DNA of 64,000 nt from Solea solea (Eukaryota > Chordata > Actinopteri > Pleuronectiformes > Soleidae): assembly GCF_958295425.1 (NCBI RefSeq), contig NC_081135.1, positions 24,491,613 to 24,555,612 on the forward strand, written 5' to 3'. Both the position numbers and the translations under genes were made by a program. Below, in pieces: positions 12,151-26,126 of the stretch. The first letter of the stretch is position 1. Each line of letters starts with the position of its first letter. Under the pieces are notes generated by a model, which was not told the origin of the DNA, made no database searches, and saw only the letters and a list, made by a program, of their open reading frames with translations.

Positions 12151-15100
12151 GCTATAAGAGGCAGGCCATTTAAAGCTTTCAAAGTAAGTAAAATCATTTT
12201 AAAATCATGTGTAATGTCAATAGTCAGTCATGTGTTAAGGACAAATATGAACCAAGCAAAACATGCCAGTCAAGTTATATAACTTGTTTGCAAACCATAA
12301 CATATATTTAGTCCTCTCTTATCTTAGGGCTTAATAATACAGTAGTGTACTCAACGTAAAAAAAATGTCTGTAGAGTTTGTTCACCCTCTGTCTTTTTTG
12401 CTCCTGCAACAAATTCTACAAAGCTTATCAAAACTAGAAATAGGAAATAGGTTCTTTATGTTTTCTTTATTTGTTTTGTTTTAAGAACAGTACAATCGTT
12501 TTAAAATGTGTTTTCAGCAGCCTATGATCCCCGGACACCCTAGTGAATGGGGGCAACAGACATTTGGTATGGTAAAACTGATACTGCAGCATGTCGTATC
12601 TTGTTAGGCATGCAGTGTATATGATCACTGCACTAAGGGGAGGTGGAGTCTCTTGTTTAGGTACATAGTTGTGTAATTATACCCAGCATGAAGCTCCTTA
12701 GTTAAGAAGAATAAAGAACAGATTTAAACTCTGACCTTTAACGTCTTGCTACTTTAAAAGGTTAAATGGTAAACTCAACTCATATACACATCAAAGAACA
12801 ATGTGAAGTTTACTTACAGCTTCATTATCACAGGGTTGTGTTCTTTCAATTGTAGCTTTGATAATAGCAGCATGGAAAACATGCATGTCCATACAAAGAA
12901 CGCATGAAGTCGTATGTTTTGTGTTACACCTGAAAGAAAAAACAGGCCGAGACTGTCAAGGCCTCATCCCAGAACTAATGTGTGCGAGTAAATTGTGGAT
13001 TTTAGTACAGACTACGTGTACCAGGTTCCAACACTACTACAGCAGATTACAGCAAACTCAGGGAGTAAAACTAGATTGAAAAGGAAGTAGCCAAAGAAGA
13101 AAAGAAAAGGTCTTTAAGAAATAACTGTAAAAGACCTTGCATGAAAAGGAGGCTCAAACAGTGAAAAGTACATGTACTAAAATAAAGTCATGAAGCAGGA
13201 AGTGAACAGTGGAAGTTCCCCATTACAACCAGACAAAGGCTAACAGAAATGAGAGAGAGAAAAAAAACAGCAACATCCAGAGCACTGCTTTCTAAAGTTT
13301 GGGTGTTGGCACCACTGGTGAGCCTTAGAGGTAATGCAGATCATTTTGACCAATGCTGAAATGTGTATTTATTGTGATAAAAATATGTGTTAACTTTAAT
13401 GCTGTGCTACACTGTGACAAATGTAACAAAGCAGGGAGTTTTGCTAATTCAGGAGGCCAGTTGCCTCCTCTAATACAGGAAGAAAAGAACAAAACTACTG
13501 ACATACAACAACTTTAGTTTTATTTTGGACCATCATTGGCTCAGCAGCAGTGAGGCCACATAAGAGATTTTATATGGACTGACAGACTGATTAATTCAAT
13601 AAAAAGTCTTTCGGCTAGACTAGTCCATTAATAAATAATGCTGAGCCACACATTAACTCTCTTGAGGGCCATGTCTTCTCCATCAGGCCACCTTCACAGC
13701 ATGTGTCGAATGTTGCATAATTAATAAGAGGCCAACGGGTACCCAGCTGAGGCCAAAGCCCGTGTTTAGTCTGCCACACCCGTCACACTGAAGGGGAAAA
13801 GTGTCTGTGTGATCTCACACACCCTGAATCCCTCAAGGTTTTCCTCTCTGGGCACTCCACTTAGAAGCAGCCTGTCAGTGAGTAATCTGCAGGCAGCAGA
13901 TGTTCCAGGAGGAGCACCTGGACCTATAAGATCTACTGTGTGCGCATTACAGGAGGTTTCTCTTGGGTCACAGAGAGGACAGGTCCATACAACAGTAACG
14001 AGTAAAACGCTACGACCTCTTTCAGACACTTGACCATCATTACTGACTTTCATACATGGGGATGTGTGCACACAATACCAATAGAGAGGTGTGATGGATG
14101 ATCCAGTTACAATCACACACTAGTCAAAACTAGTCAAAAAGATTTTGCAACATTATATTTATCGCAAGAGGAAGTCACAACTCCCTAACTGCAATTCCTT
14201 ATTAGTGTATCACATGACTGATCATGTTTAGTTTGGTTTTAGTATGACCACACTATACCAATGAACTTTTTAAATGTGACCTGGGCAAATGTAGACAGTG
14301 TTGCTGAAATATATTTTAACACATTATTTGAAATAGTATTAGAGTGTCTTTGATGAGAAGTAAGTTCTCTGCTGCTCATGTCATCTCCCACTCAGGGCAG
14401 GATGTGGTTGTGTACACATATCACTTTCAAAATAACTCTTCAACAGTCGTGTCTCTCCTTTTATAGTAAAAAGTCTTGTACATTGTACGATGAGCTGTAG
14501 TAAGAGACTGGATGAGTGATGTTTGTGTGCCCACACAGAGTCATATAATTGACTAAATGTTATGAACAGTATCAGCCTGCATTATGCCACTATAACTCAA
14601 TCAACTCATGTCTGCAACCTTACAGGCCAGGATGGTGGTAAGTGGAGGGTGGCTTTCAAAAAGCTGGCCAGCACATGTCATGATGGTCATTGTGTTGCAA
14701 CACAGTGCTGTGCCACTTGCAGATTAGTTCAGTAACCAGTCTGAAAACAGAAAGAGACAAAGATGACAAGGAAAGAGAAGGAGGAAAAAAAGGGAAAAGG
14801 AAAGAGAAGATGGCACCAGTGCAACATTACACATGCAAACTGCCATGAAACACCAACAACAACAAACAGCCAAATGTGCGTAATGTATGTCTGGATCTAT
14901 CATATGCACTAAAATGATAAAACCACCTCTCCCTGTCATCTTATTCAGGATTTTTCTTTAGTAAATTAAAACTACATCCAAAGACATATGGACCTCTTGT
15001 GCCAGAAAAGTGACAAAGCATGCCATAAATCACAGCTGGTGGTAAAATTCCACTCACATACAGATTTAATCTTAAATCTTGGCAGAGCACAACAAACCAT

Positions 15101-15899
15101 ACCAAGCCACAAATCATGTTACGCTGTAAAAAATAAATAAATAAATAAAGTGAGATACATAGACAATAAAGAATGAAGGTGAAACTCCAACTATAATACA
15201 GGCTGATGGCAAACTTTGCAGTAACAATACCTCTGTCAACCCCTTGAGTCTTTCTTGTGAGCAAGCACAGTACAATGTCCCCCCCTTCTGGAAGAAAGTG
15301 CAATTGATGCGATGAAGGAAAGAACAATAATTATTCATTTTAACTACACAGAACTTAGTGAATCCATTATGCAAACCTCTGTTATAAAAAAAATTAACTA
15401 CACTTAAATACTAAAGCTAAAAATACAGCAACAACAGTGAATCACCAACAGCTCAGTGTACTAAGCAGTGAGCTACCATAAGTTATGCAATCCTTGTGCT
15501 TTTGTATGTATAATCATATACAGTATGCCAGCATAAATTTTTAAATTGTACACTAAAGCCCAAAAACCATAGCACTGTATAGTAAATCTTATTTGACTAA
15601 AGTTTTAGTCATAGACTCAATGCTGGACAAATTCCTGGACAGACGAGGGTGCTGTTGTTGTGACAGTAATGTCTTCATCAGGGTCACATGGCACAAGTAT
15701 GTGCACATAACGTCCATTCACAGTGAGCAACACGGAGACAGCCCCATAATGTATAGCTTGCATGACCCACATGCTTAAGGTGTCATATAGAGTCAAGTTG
15801 CACACAGGAAATTGGACACAGAGAGAAAAGCATCTCAGTATGTGAGTGTGTTTGTTATTTTGAGGTCTTTCCTTCAATTACCAGAGGTGGTAAAGATAT

Positions 15900-16095
15900 A
15901 GGGCTGCAACGATTATGCAATTAATCAATTTTTAATCGATTACTAAATGAATCGTCAACTATTTTCAGAACTGGTTAATCGGTTTGAGTGTTATTTTTTA
16001 ATAATTCCAACATGTTTGCTGATGTTTCAGCTTCTTAAATGTGAATACTTTTGGTTTGTGGACAAAACAAGACATTTGAGAACATCATAATTCGA
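15900..16095 (+). repeat. Relic dispersed repeat of the 'gggctgcaacgattaatc' family, copy 1
   Basis: Begins with a 'gggctgcaacgatta' end followed by alternating 'attaatc/atcgatt' words, then 'ggacaaaacaagacatttga'. A second copy in the opposite orientation lies at about 38440-38668 inside an ofd1 intron. This is a common short non-autonomous repeat in teleosts. Borders approximate. Confidence 0.65.
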
Positions 16096-17609
16096 CCATT
16101 GGCAACAATAATATGCACATAGTGTTATGCACTCTACATAAGGCACGATCCACACTGTTTGTTTATGAACTGAGAGGTAAAACATCTTTGATAAAATGAA
16201 GTCTCATATCAACTCCTAAAAAGACTGCTTTGTTTTTTTTCCCCCCAGAATAAAGCTTTTATATCCTTTCCTAGATTATTAATTAATCACTCTCCATATA
16301 AAGGTACAGTATTTTCTAAAAGAACCTTATGAATCAGAATGAATCCTCTCCCTGCCATGAATTTAGCGCTTGCGTAATTCACCAGAACATAACCTTGCTT
16401 TTCTATACCCAATTATCAAACAAAATAAAGTTTTAGAGTTTTAAGTTTTTCATATCTTATTGTATTCTGTATTGGCTATTTCTTCTGAAGTCCTCACATG
16501 AGCAAAGCTAGAAAAAAGTCAAATATGACTGTTGCAATAACCGGGCTCAATGAGACTGACTCAGTTTTGTTCTCTTGCTGTAAAACCAAAATGTGATATA
16601 ACCAATATTTAAAAGCAGTAACATTTCTGCTTCCAGATTGTGGGGGTAAACTACAGTGTTTAACAAATTATATCCTTGTCACTCTTTTGGTAGAATGGCT
16701 CTGCACATTTAAAGTGTATATGAGGCAGATTGTGTATTCTCTGCACACATTAATTCTGTATTAAAACCAAACATGTAAACTAAACCCAGAAGTTCCCACA
16801 GCACAGAAAACATCACCTGTTCATTTCTGAGGGTATGGAGGAACTGAACCAGATGTCGGAGCTGCCTTTGAAAGTGTGACGTCTCATTAAAATATTTTAT
16901 GGCTGAACTTGGAATTAGCACATGTGAGTGAGCAGAGGTTTATGTGCTACCTGTGAGTAAGACATCAAAGAGCACCTCAGCTGTTAATGACAGGCCTGCG
17001 CATGCCTCAGTTCCACAATTAGCCAATACAGCTAATTATCCAAAAATATATGCAGCATGGGCAGCCTGTCGAACAACTCATTTATGATGGAAAGCTTGAG
17101 CCATTTCAGGAAAGAAACTAAATCAAAAGAATTATGTAACCCTGCATTGAACATTGTTTTTTCCTAATGGCGATTCACGAGAAGAGTTTCATGTGGTCCA
17201 GTATAGGGTTTCAGTGAGGAGAGCAGCACCCCTAAACAAAATCCCCACCCCCTTACAAACACACTCCTACCTCCAAAAGTCACAACCTATCCCTCACAGT
17301 GCAGTGTCATTTCACAGAGTGTCAACCCACCTCTGGAATTTTACATAGACAGAAGAGGAAAATTATGGGACACAGAGTTTAGCTGCTCCATTGAAGAAAG
17401 TGAGAGAGGGATTTTTTCCCCCAGGAGGAGACTTTGGGCTCTCGAAATACATGAAATCTGGTGTGCTTTGTCAAAGGCTCAACTGAGACCTGTTCTTGTC
17501 TAAGCATTTTAATGAGCGTAAGCCCCCAGGAGGAATAGTTGGAACTCATACGCCAACCACAGTCAGCCTCGTGGGAAACAAAGCGCTCTGGATGCCCACA
17601 GTCACAGAC

Positions 17610-20600
17610 ATGCAGCCATTTGCCTTGGTCAGTGCTCTTTTCCTGGTCTCCTGCATCTCTTCTGGAGCAGAAGCCTATAGGTAAGTACCAGCAAGACAGT
17701 TTGAAGTTGCATGGTGTGTTTCTAACTCAGGGGCCTGCAGCAAGTGTCTTTTATGTCTTGATATTTGCTCTGATAAGATGTTGCAGCATAATGTTACACG
17801 GATCCCTGTGTATGATGACTGATATGTACTGATACCAATAACAAACCAACGATGTTACCTATGAAATTGGCTATTGTGCAACGTAGGCCGGCTTCCTGTG
17901 ACCAAAGAAAGGAATGACTACCTCTTTAACAATGAGTTCTTCCACGTGTTAAAAGTGGAGATTTACTCTGAACTGTGCGCTTTAAATCATTACAGAGAAA
18001 GGCTGTTGTTTTGATGGCATGTACACATTGCTACTGCTGCCAACAGGAAACTATGGCAGCTATGACAGTGTGTCAGCTAAATGTGGCACAGCAACTGTTA
18101 ATAACTGAAGAGCACCTGTCACACTTAGGAGTCCCTTTTCTGTGAGCTATTCTGGTGGATTTCTACCAGGTCTCAGATTCCTGCAGTCCTACTGGAGCCA
18201 AGGCTGATTTTAGGATGCTGCCCCTGCAATACCTTAACATCTGGGATAAGATAAATTGCCATTGAGCTCAGAGGAAGAATTGATGATGCTGAAAACTGTC
18301 AAATTTGATTTGGATGTGTGATTCTGTCATGCATTTACTTATCTAATATGCCAAAGGCAAAAAGCACATTAGCATCTTAATCTAATTAACAGGTTAAAAA
18401 TATGCACATGCAATGTAATCTCTATGAACATAGTGTAGGTTATTCTGAGTGTAATGCTGACTCGCTGACGCTGACCACAACTGAGAATAGCTTTACAGAT
18501 TCTCATCTGATTCTAGCAACTAAAGTCAGATGAAAATTAAGGCAAAGAGCCGAGCAATCGGTATTGATGTGCAACACAGGAAACATCTGATTGGTGTGTT
18601 TTTCTCCATCTGTAGCCAACATCCTGTCAGATGGCCATTGCTTCACAGGGAGCCCTGCTTTTATAAGGGAGCATGTGAGGGGAGTCTTTATTTAGGCTGG
18701 GTTTCTTTCACACCACGACCATCGGGATCATTCTAATCATCATAATTTGAAATGGATGCCTGAAAAGCTACTTTTAGATGCTTGATAGTAAAATAAACCC
18801 ATATTTGAAATAACATTAATTTCCCCTTAGTCTAACATTGCATACAGTCCAAGTTTTGTGTTATAAATACTGCTACCACAATTAAAGTACAGCTCTTACC
18901 ATCTGCTCCTCTCTTCTTTTACAAAGGCAACACGGACAAGTCCTTACTGGAAACCAACCAGGTGTGTGCCGCTATGGCAGGAGACTGGAGTGCTGCTATG
19001 GCTGGAAGAAAAACAGTAAAGGACAGTGTGAGGGTAAGGTTTGACCGATTAAGAGAAATAAATTTGATGACAAATACTTGTCTTAGCATCAACCACTATG
19101 TCAACATAGTAGTTTGCATACAGTGCTTTGTGAATTAACAATTCAATTGTGGACATAATCATCGAGATCTACTCCTGCATTGTCCCGTAATGTCTTTACA
19201 ATTGTTCTTCTCTTCATGAGAGCTATTTTCCTAACCATGGAAATGTAGAGGAAAGTCTAACAGTCTAGATTGAAAAACCTCTCCTGCACAATAGAATGTG
19301 TGGTTTGAATTGAATCCATCGTTCTCAAAACCACTGATATTTCTGATGGTACTTTCTTCTTAAATGTTTTACCAGCTCAGTGTGATCACGGCTGCAAGCA
19401 TGGAGAGTGCGTTGGCCCCAACAAATGCAAGTGCTTCCCTGGATACACCGGAAAAACATGTAGTCAAGGTGAGTCATTGGGGTCAGTGTAGAGGGGCTGG
19501 AAAACATGGGTCAAACTGGGTACAGCGCGATCTAATTTCAAGCCTATAACTCACTTTACTTGCTACAAGAATGTGCTGTTTTTTCCATGAAAGTGGAGAC
19601 AAAACCTACATGTTTGACCTTGAGAAAATATGGCAATGTGGGCAAAAACAAGCATATGACTCTAATTTGCAGATTTGAATGAGTGCGGCCTGAAACCTCG
19701 TCCCTGTGAGCATCGCTGCATGAATACATATGGCAGTTATAAGTGCTACTGCCTCAATGGATACACCGTAATGCCGGACGGAGCTTGTGCCAGTGAGTAT
19801 TTTATCCCCGTAGTCTTCCTACACATGTAAAAAATACAGTTGCAGAGTTTGCATTATTGTAAATGTGGATTTTTTTTTTTCTTTGTGTATAGACTCCAGG
19901 ACGTGCTCTCTTGCTCACTGTCAGTATGGTTGTGAAGAAGTTCAGGGGGAGATCCGCTGCCTGTGCCCATCTGCAGGGCTACAACTGGGGCAAGATGACA
20001 GGACTTGTGTGGGTAAGAAGCCAAAGATAGGTCTAAACAAAATGTAAGCAAAGAAAAAACAAAAAAATCAGATAAAGAAAAAACCCTTATTTAAATTAAG
20101 GTACTGTAGTGAGAAAATGACTTGGATTTTAGCATAGCAGAAAAACCTGTTTCTTTTATGTGGCTTTTACATGCTTGGATGCAATTATAGATATGTCTTC
20201 CCACAAAATAGTTTGGGGTTGTGACAGAGACAGTCTGACATACTAATCTCACAGGAGACGTCATTAAATAGTTTAAAGATCATCATTACACTCAAAAATA
20301 GTGCAGCAGACATCCATTTTTCCTCTCAAAATGTTCCAAGAAGACATTTTATCATACTGTATACCCAGATAAGATTTCAGAGCAATAAAGGACCCATGTC
20401 TAGACTACCCAAATAGTTTCTAATATCTAGAAATCTCTTTTTTTAGTCACAAATTTGAAACAGCCCTAAATGAAAAGAAGACATTTTCTAAAACGGACTA
20501 GCAGCAGAACTGCAGACCTATAAGAGATCAAAACTACACACAGTGGAAACACTACTTCAAGCATGCCTCAGAGCTGCATCAAACAAATCAGTAGTGTTTG

Positions 20601-23600
20601 TTAAAGGATGCCTGCTGGCCTGGCAGATGGAAAAATTAGCCAATGATTTAGTGTGAATTAAAGGAAGCACACAATTGGCTACATCCCAACCAGGACAATA
20701 GTCAGCAGGAAGTATCAAGAACTATGAGCAGCGGAACTTAGCCATCACAAAAACTTTCGTAATGTAAAAGATAGGGAATTAAATATCTGTACATTTTAAA
20801 GTTTGTTTTTTAAATGAATACATGCGCTTATTTTCAGAGAATATTATAATTGCTAAATTGATTTTGTATAAAATTTGCAGTGAGTAATGTAACATACTTT
20901 TGCAGTGGTTATGTACAACTAAATGACAATTACAGGCTGTTTCATTTGTCCCCATTTTGTTTCCCTCTAGATATTGATGAATGTGTTACTCAGAAGAACC
21001 TCTGCCCAAACAACAGACAATGTGTCAACACGTTTGGCAGCTACATCTGCAAGTGCCAGGACGGCTACGACTTGAAATATGTAGACGGCAAATATGACTG
21101 TGTAGGTAAGGTATACACATTTCAGGGGAAAAGTTTGTGATCCATCCTACTCCTCAAAAAAGGTACAAATAGGCTTCTTCCGATTACAGACAGCGATGAG
21201 TGTGCAGCCGGCACCCACAAGTGCAGCCACCATGCTGTCTGTCTGAACACTCAAGGATCCTACAAGTGCAGGTGCAAGTCTGGCTTCAGAGGCAATGGCT
21301 TTGAATGCTCTGGTGAGATATGAGATCAGTTTCACAAAATTAACAGAATAGAAATAATTAAGTTTAGGAGTGCCTCATAATCTGTGCTAAAACATGTCAA
21401 ATAACAGATTACACATGCCCATGTCTCAGGCCTTCCCCAGATGAGAGCATTTAGGCAGATTGTTCAAGAGCTCTTTCATGTTTTTACAGCCCCACATGTC
21501 ATTTGGACTCTTCAAACATCAGAAAGTAACAGTCCTGCCAAGGAAGGCTTCCTGCTTTCAGACTCAGATGTTAGCAATGGAGGGAGACAGATTAAAAACA
21601 CACCTGTGTAAATATGACACTGCATGGTAGTCAGCCAATGGAAAAATAAGAAGGGGGAAAAAACAGGTTGTGCTGCACTCCCTAAACCAGGTCCAGAAAG
21701 TAACAGGTGAAACTTTGTGTATAGCCAAATCACATACGAAGTATAAGCCAAGGGTTTCAACATAAATGAAGATGCCTTTATGTTTTGTAGTTAAGCCATT
21801 TTATCAAAGGTCGTGGGATGGAGACAAAGGCAGTGCAGATCATTTCCTCAATGGTGAGAATGTGTGGAATCTGAGATTCTGCTTCCGCTCCCTGCAACCC
21901 CCTTCGCCTACTCTTCTTACCCACTTTTTAAAAACACCTCCACTGACTCTGGCTTGCTCATGGCTGGAAATGTTGGACGCCCAAGGCACACACACACACA
22001 CAGGCTTGATATACGAACTGGAATCCTCAGCATGATCCTTTTAATAGAGACATTAGAGTGCTTGTAGAAAGTATGAAGACCCCTTCGCTTCTTTTTTACA
22101 CTTTGTTATGCTGAAGCTTTATGCTATTTTTTTTTTTTTCACATTTTGTTAATTTTCTAAAACTATCCTGAACTCTGTTGATGGAAGAAAACAAATAATT
22201 TAAAGAACTTTAGCATAAGACTCCAACATAACAAACTGTGAACATGTACTGGGTCTGAATACTTGCTGAATGTGATAAACTGCTTGTGCATTTTTTTTGT
22301 TTAAGTTATGTATAACGTATGTCAGTCATGAATCTGCATGGAATAACATATGTTTTGTTGTTCTGTTGTTTTAGCATGTTCATTGCTTATAGTACCCTGC
22401 AATAGATTTGAATTAACCCATGAACTGGTAGGTAAGTGCAAGGAGGATATTGACACGAGCTGCAGCTGCAAAACACATGACCACAACCAACAAATGGATC
22501 TTAATCCAGTGGAAATACTGCATTTCCCACTCATGATTACAGTTCCACCTGTCTAACCTAAATCCTCTCCCTGCCTGCAGCCATCCCAGATTCCCAAGTG
22601 AGGCCTGAAATTCTGGGAGGTAAACTAGAAAATGAGGAAATCAAAAATATCATCCCTGAACCAGCCGCTACGCCACCCTCCAAGATACGCCAGCAGCCCT
22701 TTGACTATGATGGCGAGGTCTACATTGGCTCCCACAAAGAGGAGCGTCCAGAGAACAGATTTCCTGAGAAGCAAGAAGAGCAAGAGGAAGAGCAGGAGGA
22801 AGAGCAAGAGGAAGAGCAAGAGGAAGATAACCAGCTCAATCCAAGGGGAGATGTTTTCAGTTAAGTATGGCTGCTGTTCACTTATTCTGTTTCTAGTATC
22901 CTGGGTGGTCTGCAATGCATTAATCATACACAGACCAACAAACTCAAGTGTGTTTCTACAGAGGTTTTGTTCTTGTGTACACAGCATCTGAACACAATTA
23001 TCTGTTTTCCAGTAGGCAGCTGAAATAAGTTTAAAACAGGAGGTCACATCTAAAACCTCAGGCGCCTCCAAGACCTAGAAACACCAATAAAGTTTACAGA
23101 CAATAAAGAACTACACATTTCAAAACACTTGTGGCACAAAAATAAAGGACTCATTTGTCTGACTAGATTCTTACAGTAGGATCACGTTAAGCAAAAATAT
23201 CACAGTATTTCACAGTATTGTGATTAAATCTAAAACACAGCTGACTAACTGAATGCACCAACCTGGAAGAGGCAGAGGCGTGTTTTTCAATGTTGCACAA
23301 AACCTGCACGATTCCTGCACTCTGTTTTTGACAAGTAATTAAAAACACATCATACCTTAGACACAGTATGACAGAAAACCTCGATTTTTACAATACAATA
23401 GTTTGCCTTGACACTGGATACCAGCCCATGCCTATTACTGACCAACATGCTAAGATTTGAATACGATGATACAATGACTCCTAATCCATATCATTCAACC
23501 TGTGCACATTTTGGCAACAGATTATTCCACTTTCCTCAGATAAAAAAAAAAGAGTGTGCAGTGTGTCTATTTAGTGGGATGCACATCACTGAAACATATG

Positions 23601-25284
23601 TGGTTAACATTACTCTTGATCTTCATGGAAACATAGATAGAGTCTGTGTAGGAACTGGCAAGAGGAGACAGGTCCCAAGACAACCATCACCTTCAGGGAG
23701 GAATGTTACCTTATCGGTATGTGAGAGCCCAAGGATACAAGTCATCCTGGGCCTTCTTCCCATCTCCTGGGAGGAGGGTGAGGAAGAAAGGGAGGTTACA
23801 GAGCCCCCAAGCCTTTTATTATGTTTTCCCCAAAACAGCTGTTGTGCAAACAGACTTGACTGCTGGTAGGGAAGTCTGTCATCAGCACTTGAGACCTCTC
23901 TAACACCACAGACCACTCTGGGTGAGCAGGTTAAATAACCCCCAGCTGTCACTCACCCTGACTCTCTAAGGCTGCTTACCAGGGGGGTGGTTTGCTGTTA
24001 GAGCTTTTAAGTGCTTGGGGGAGCTGTATCCTAAAGTTGTAGTTCCATCTCAAGACATGAATGACAGCTGTGCAAGTCTACACCTGTTGGTTAAAATCCC
24101 CGTTCTAGCTTTTGTTTCATTGAGGAGGCTTTCTTCCATGCACACATTTGGAATGTTTTTTGTTTTTTTTCAGATCACATATTTTCTCAGGAATTTGGTG
24201 TGTTACCTGATAATGTTGTTTTACCCACTGAATATCATGTTAGCTTAAATTCATGTGTTTACATGGATTCATTTTCTTTTACCTCCATAGTATCAGAAGA
24301 CTTCGAGTCAGTATTCGGCCCAGCCACAGAACTCAAAGAAATCCAAATAACACCAGTCCAGGAGGGTAATCAAATATATTATATTTTAATATGTTGTTTT
24401 ATAATGTTTTATAATGGCTGTTTGTGTAATTCATTTACATTTTGTTTTTACCATGTAGAATTTATCATGGATTGCAACTTTGACCAGGGAGCATGTGAGT
24501 GGGTCCAGGACAAGTCTGATGACATAGACTGGAGTGTAGCCTACCATGACACTGGTAATAAATTGATAAAGATGCATCATTAAGATTAGTTTTTAACCCA
24601 TTTAGGATTAATATTTTTGTATAGTTACATACAGATATGTATAATGGCTGAATTCATTTATTTCAGGTGTACAGTATTACATGGCTATGAGTGGGCTTCT
24701 AGGGGAGAGGGAGGACATGGCCAAGCTGAAGTTGCTTCTCAATGACCGGGTCCAGCAGGGCAGCTTCTGCCTCACCTTTGATTATCGTGTGGTAGGACAC
24801 AATGTTGGCACTCTGAGTGTGCTGCTGGATAACAATGCTTACCCAGCGTGGGAGCAGAGCCGAAGCAGAGACCAGGGCTGGCAGACAGAACTTGTCACAG
24901 TGGCCTGGAAAGAGGAGGCACCACAATCTGTGAGTCATTTACTCGAATCATAAAATATATTATAGACACAAAATATGTGGGGACTCTCACTGAAATAATT
25001 CAAAGTCTTAAGTGTGGCCCAGTTGTATATGGTGGGGTTTTCAATATAAAATACAAGTCAATATACAGTAATTCACATAAAGCTCAACTTAAAGGACAAC
25101 TGCACTTTTTTATTACTGGATGTGATGGATTTTTCTACAAACTAAAGATGCAATGGTACCACTGAATGTCTTTCAGATTATCTTTGAAGCCCAGCGTGGG
25201 ACAGGTGTTGGTGGAGAGATAGGGCTGGACAATGTTGTGCTGACCTCAGGGCCCTGTCAAGACGATGTGAGCCCAATCTTTTAG
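17610..25284 (+). CDS. egfl6: EGF-like domain, multiple 6 (secreted matrix protein)
   Basis: Twelve exons join in frame to 529 residues: 17610-17680, 18927-19033, 19376-19468, 19673-19792, 19893-20012, 20971-21105, 21190-21312, 22581-22859, 24291-24365, 24459-24554, 24667-24929, 25177-25284. All have GT-AG borders. Order: signal peptide ([15 protein letters not shown] start); cysteine-rich CRYG..CCYGW segment; EGF1 (about 60-90); calcium-binding EGF with DLNEC (91-130); EGF3 (131-170); cbEGFs with DIDEC (171-215) and DSDEC (216-256); Glu-rich linker; RGD at 345-347; C-terminal MAM domain (about 376-524). Known role: a secreted integrin-binding matrix protein. The closest paralogue is nephronectin; the rab9a-trappc2-ofd1 neighbourhood favours egfl6. 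An in-frame ATG at 17496 exists, but 17610 starts directly with a signal peptide. A candidate ATTAAA signal is at 25826. Confidence 0.93.
22053..22285 (-). repeat. Degenerate Tc1/mariner-type end repeat in egfl6 intron 7
   Basis: Decayed copy of a widespread fish element whose ends read 'gtagaaagtatgaagacccc', then 'cactttgttatgctgaagc' and '...ggtctgaatacttgctgaatgtgat'. Recognised from memory. No transposase reading frame remains. Confidence 0.5.
22766..22829 (+). repeat. egfl6: Coding minisatellite for EEQEEEQ repeats in egfl6
   Basis: Repeated 'gaagagcaagag' units encode four to five Glu-Glu-Gln-Glu blocks within exon 8, shortly before the RGD motif. Seen directly. The antisense open frame over this stretch is an artefact. 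Confidence 0.85.
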
Positions 25285-26085
25285 GAATCTCCACCTTGGA
25301 TCAACAACTTGAAAATCTCCTCTACATGACATGTATCAAAGATTAATGTTTCCTGTGATTATTAAGGTCTCCTAATTCTGGAGTTTTACAGTGGTCTCTC
25401 ATGGTGAAGCCTTGGGACATCAACACAGACAGAAACATATAGTTTCAAATGGGAGATTATGTGCAACCAGTGCGTGCATGCTTTTTTTTGTCTCTATGCT
25501 GCTGCACCAGAACATCCTGATTCATCTCCATTGTGATTTTAAACATTCTTTTAGGATACAAAGAACTCAGGAATAGGTAGGAACGCTAACTTTGTTGGTT
25601 AAATTTACAACATTGTACTTAGTCCTTGGTTTTGTATGCAATGGTGCATTGCTGAAGTTAACTGAAAATGATCATATAAAATGTAATGTGAATTCTCAGG
25701 TGAACTAGTGCTGAGATTCATTCTTTGGTGAGTAACAATTTTGAAGGCTAGTTAGTTTGAATAATGAAAAAATATCAGTGTGTAAGTGCTGTAAATTTTG
25801 CTTTTATGTCATATTATACAACAACATTAAAACATTTTTTCTAACCCTGTTTGTTGTGTTTATCACATACCATAAGATTGTATACCTGGAAGGGCAATCT
25901 TGATCATGACACTTAAGGTATTTTATCATAGGAATTTGATATGTTTACACTAATTTACACAATAACTTGCAATAAAATAATTTAGTGTACATGTTACTGA
26001 ATTAATAAAAATAATGGTAAATTCACCAAGAAATACAACAGAAGTATCATGAAACAGTGTCCCTTGTGTCCCATTTCCAAACAAT

Positions 26086-26126
<41 letters not shown>

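Larger units (their letters stand above)
6005..17490. other. Long non-coding interval between tmsb4x and egfl6
   Basis: About 11.5 kb with no exon chain or protein family that I can recognise on either strand. It holds poly-T (6121-6164), a degraded dispersed repeat (about 6765-6945), TA and AAT microsatellites, and a relic 'gggctgcaacgatta' repeat near 15.9 kb. Short open frames lack codon structure, domains and splice context. Part may be regulatory DNA of the flanking genes, but no specific site is supported. Confidence 0.6.

Noticed and set aside
13766..14116. 116-residue minus-strand frame
   Set aside because: No recognisable domain, no splice or promoter context, and a similar-size frame on the other strand; likely chance.
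14941..15327. 128-residue minus-strand frame
   Set aside because: Hydrophobic, low-complexity, not like any known family; nothing around it supports a gene.
22625..23071. 148-residue minus-strand frame with poly-Leu
   Set aside because: Antisense shadow of the Glu-rich coding repeat in egfl6 exon 8.
23408..23869. 153-residue plus-strand frame in egfl6 intron 8
   Set aside because: Not in the exon chain, which joins 22859 to 24291 in frame; no family resemblance.
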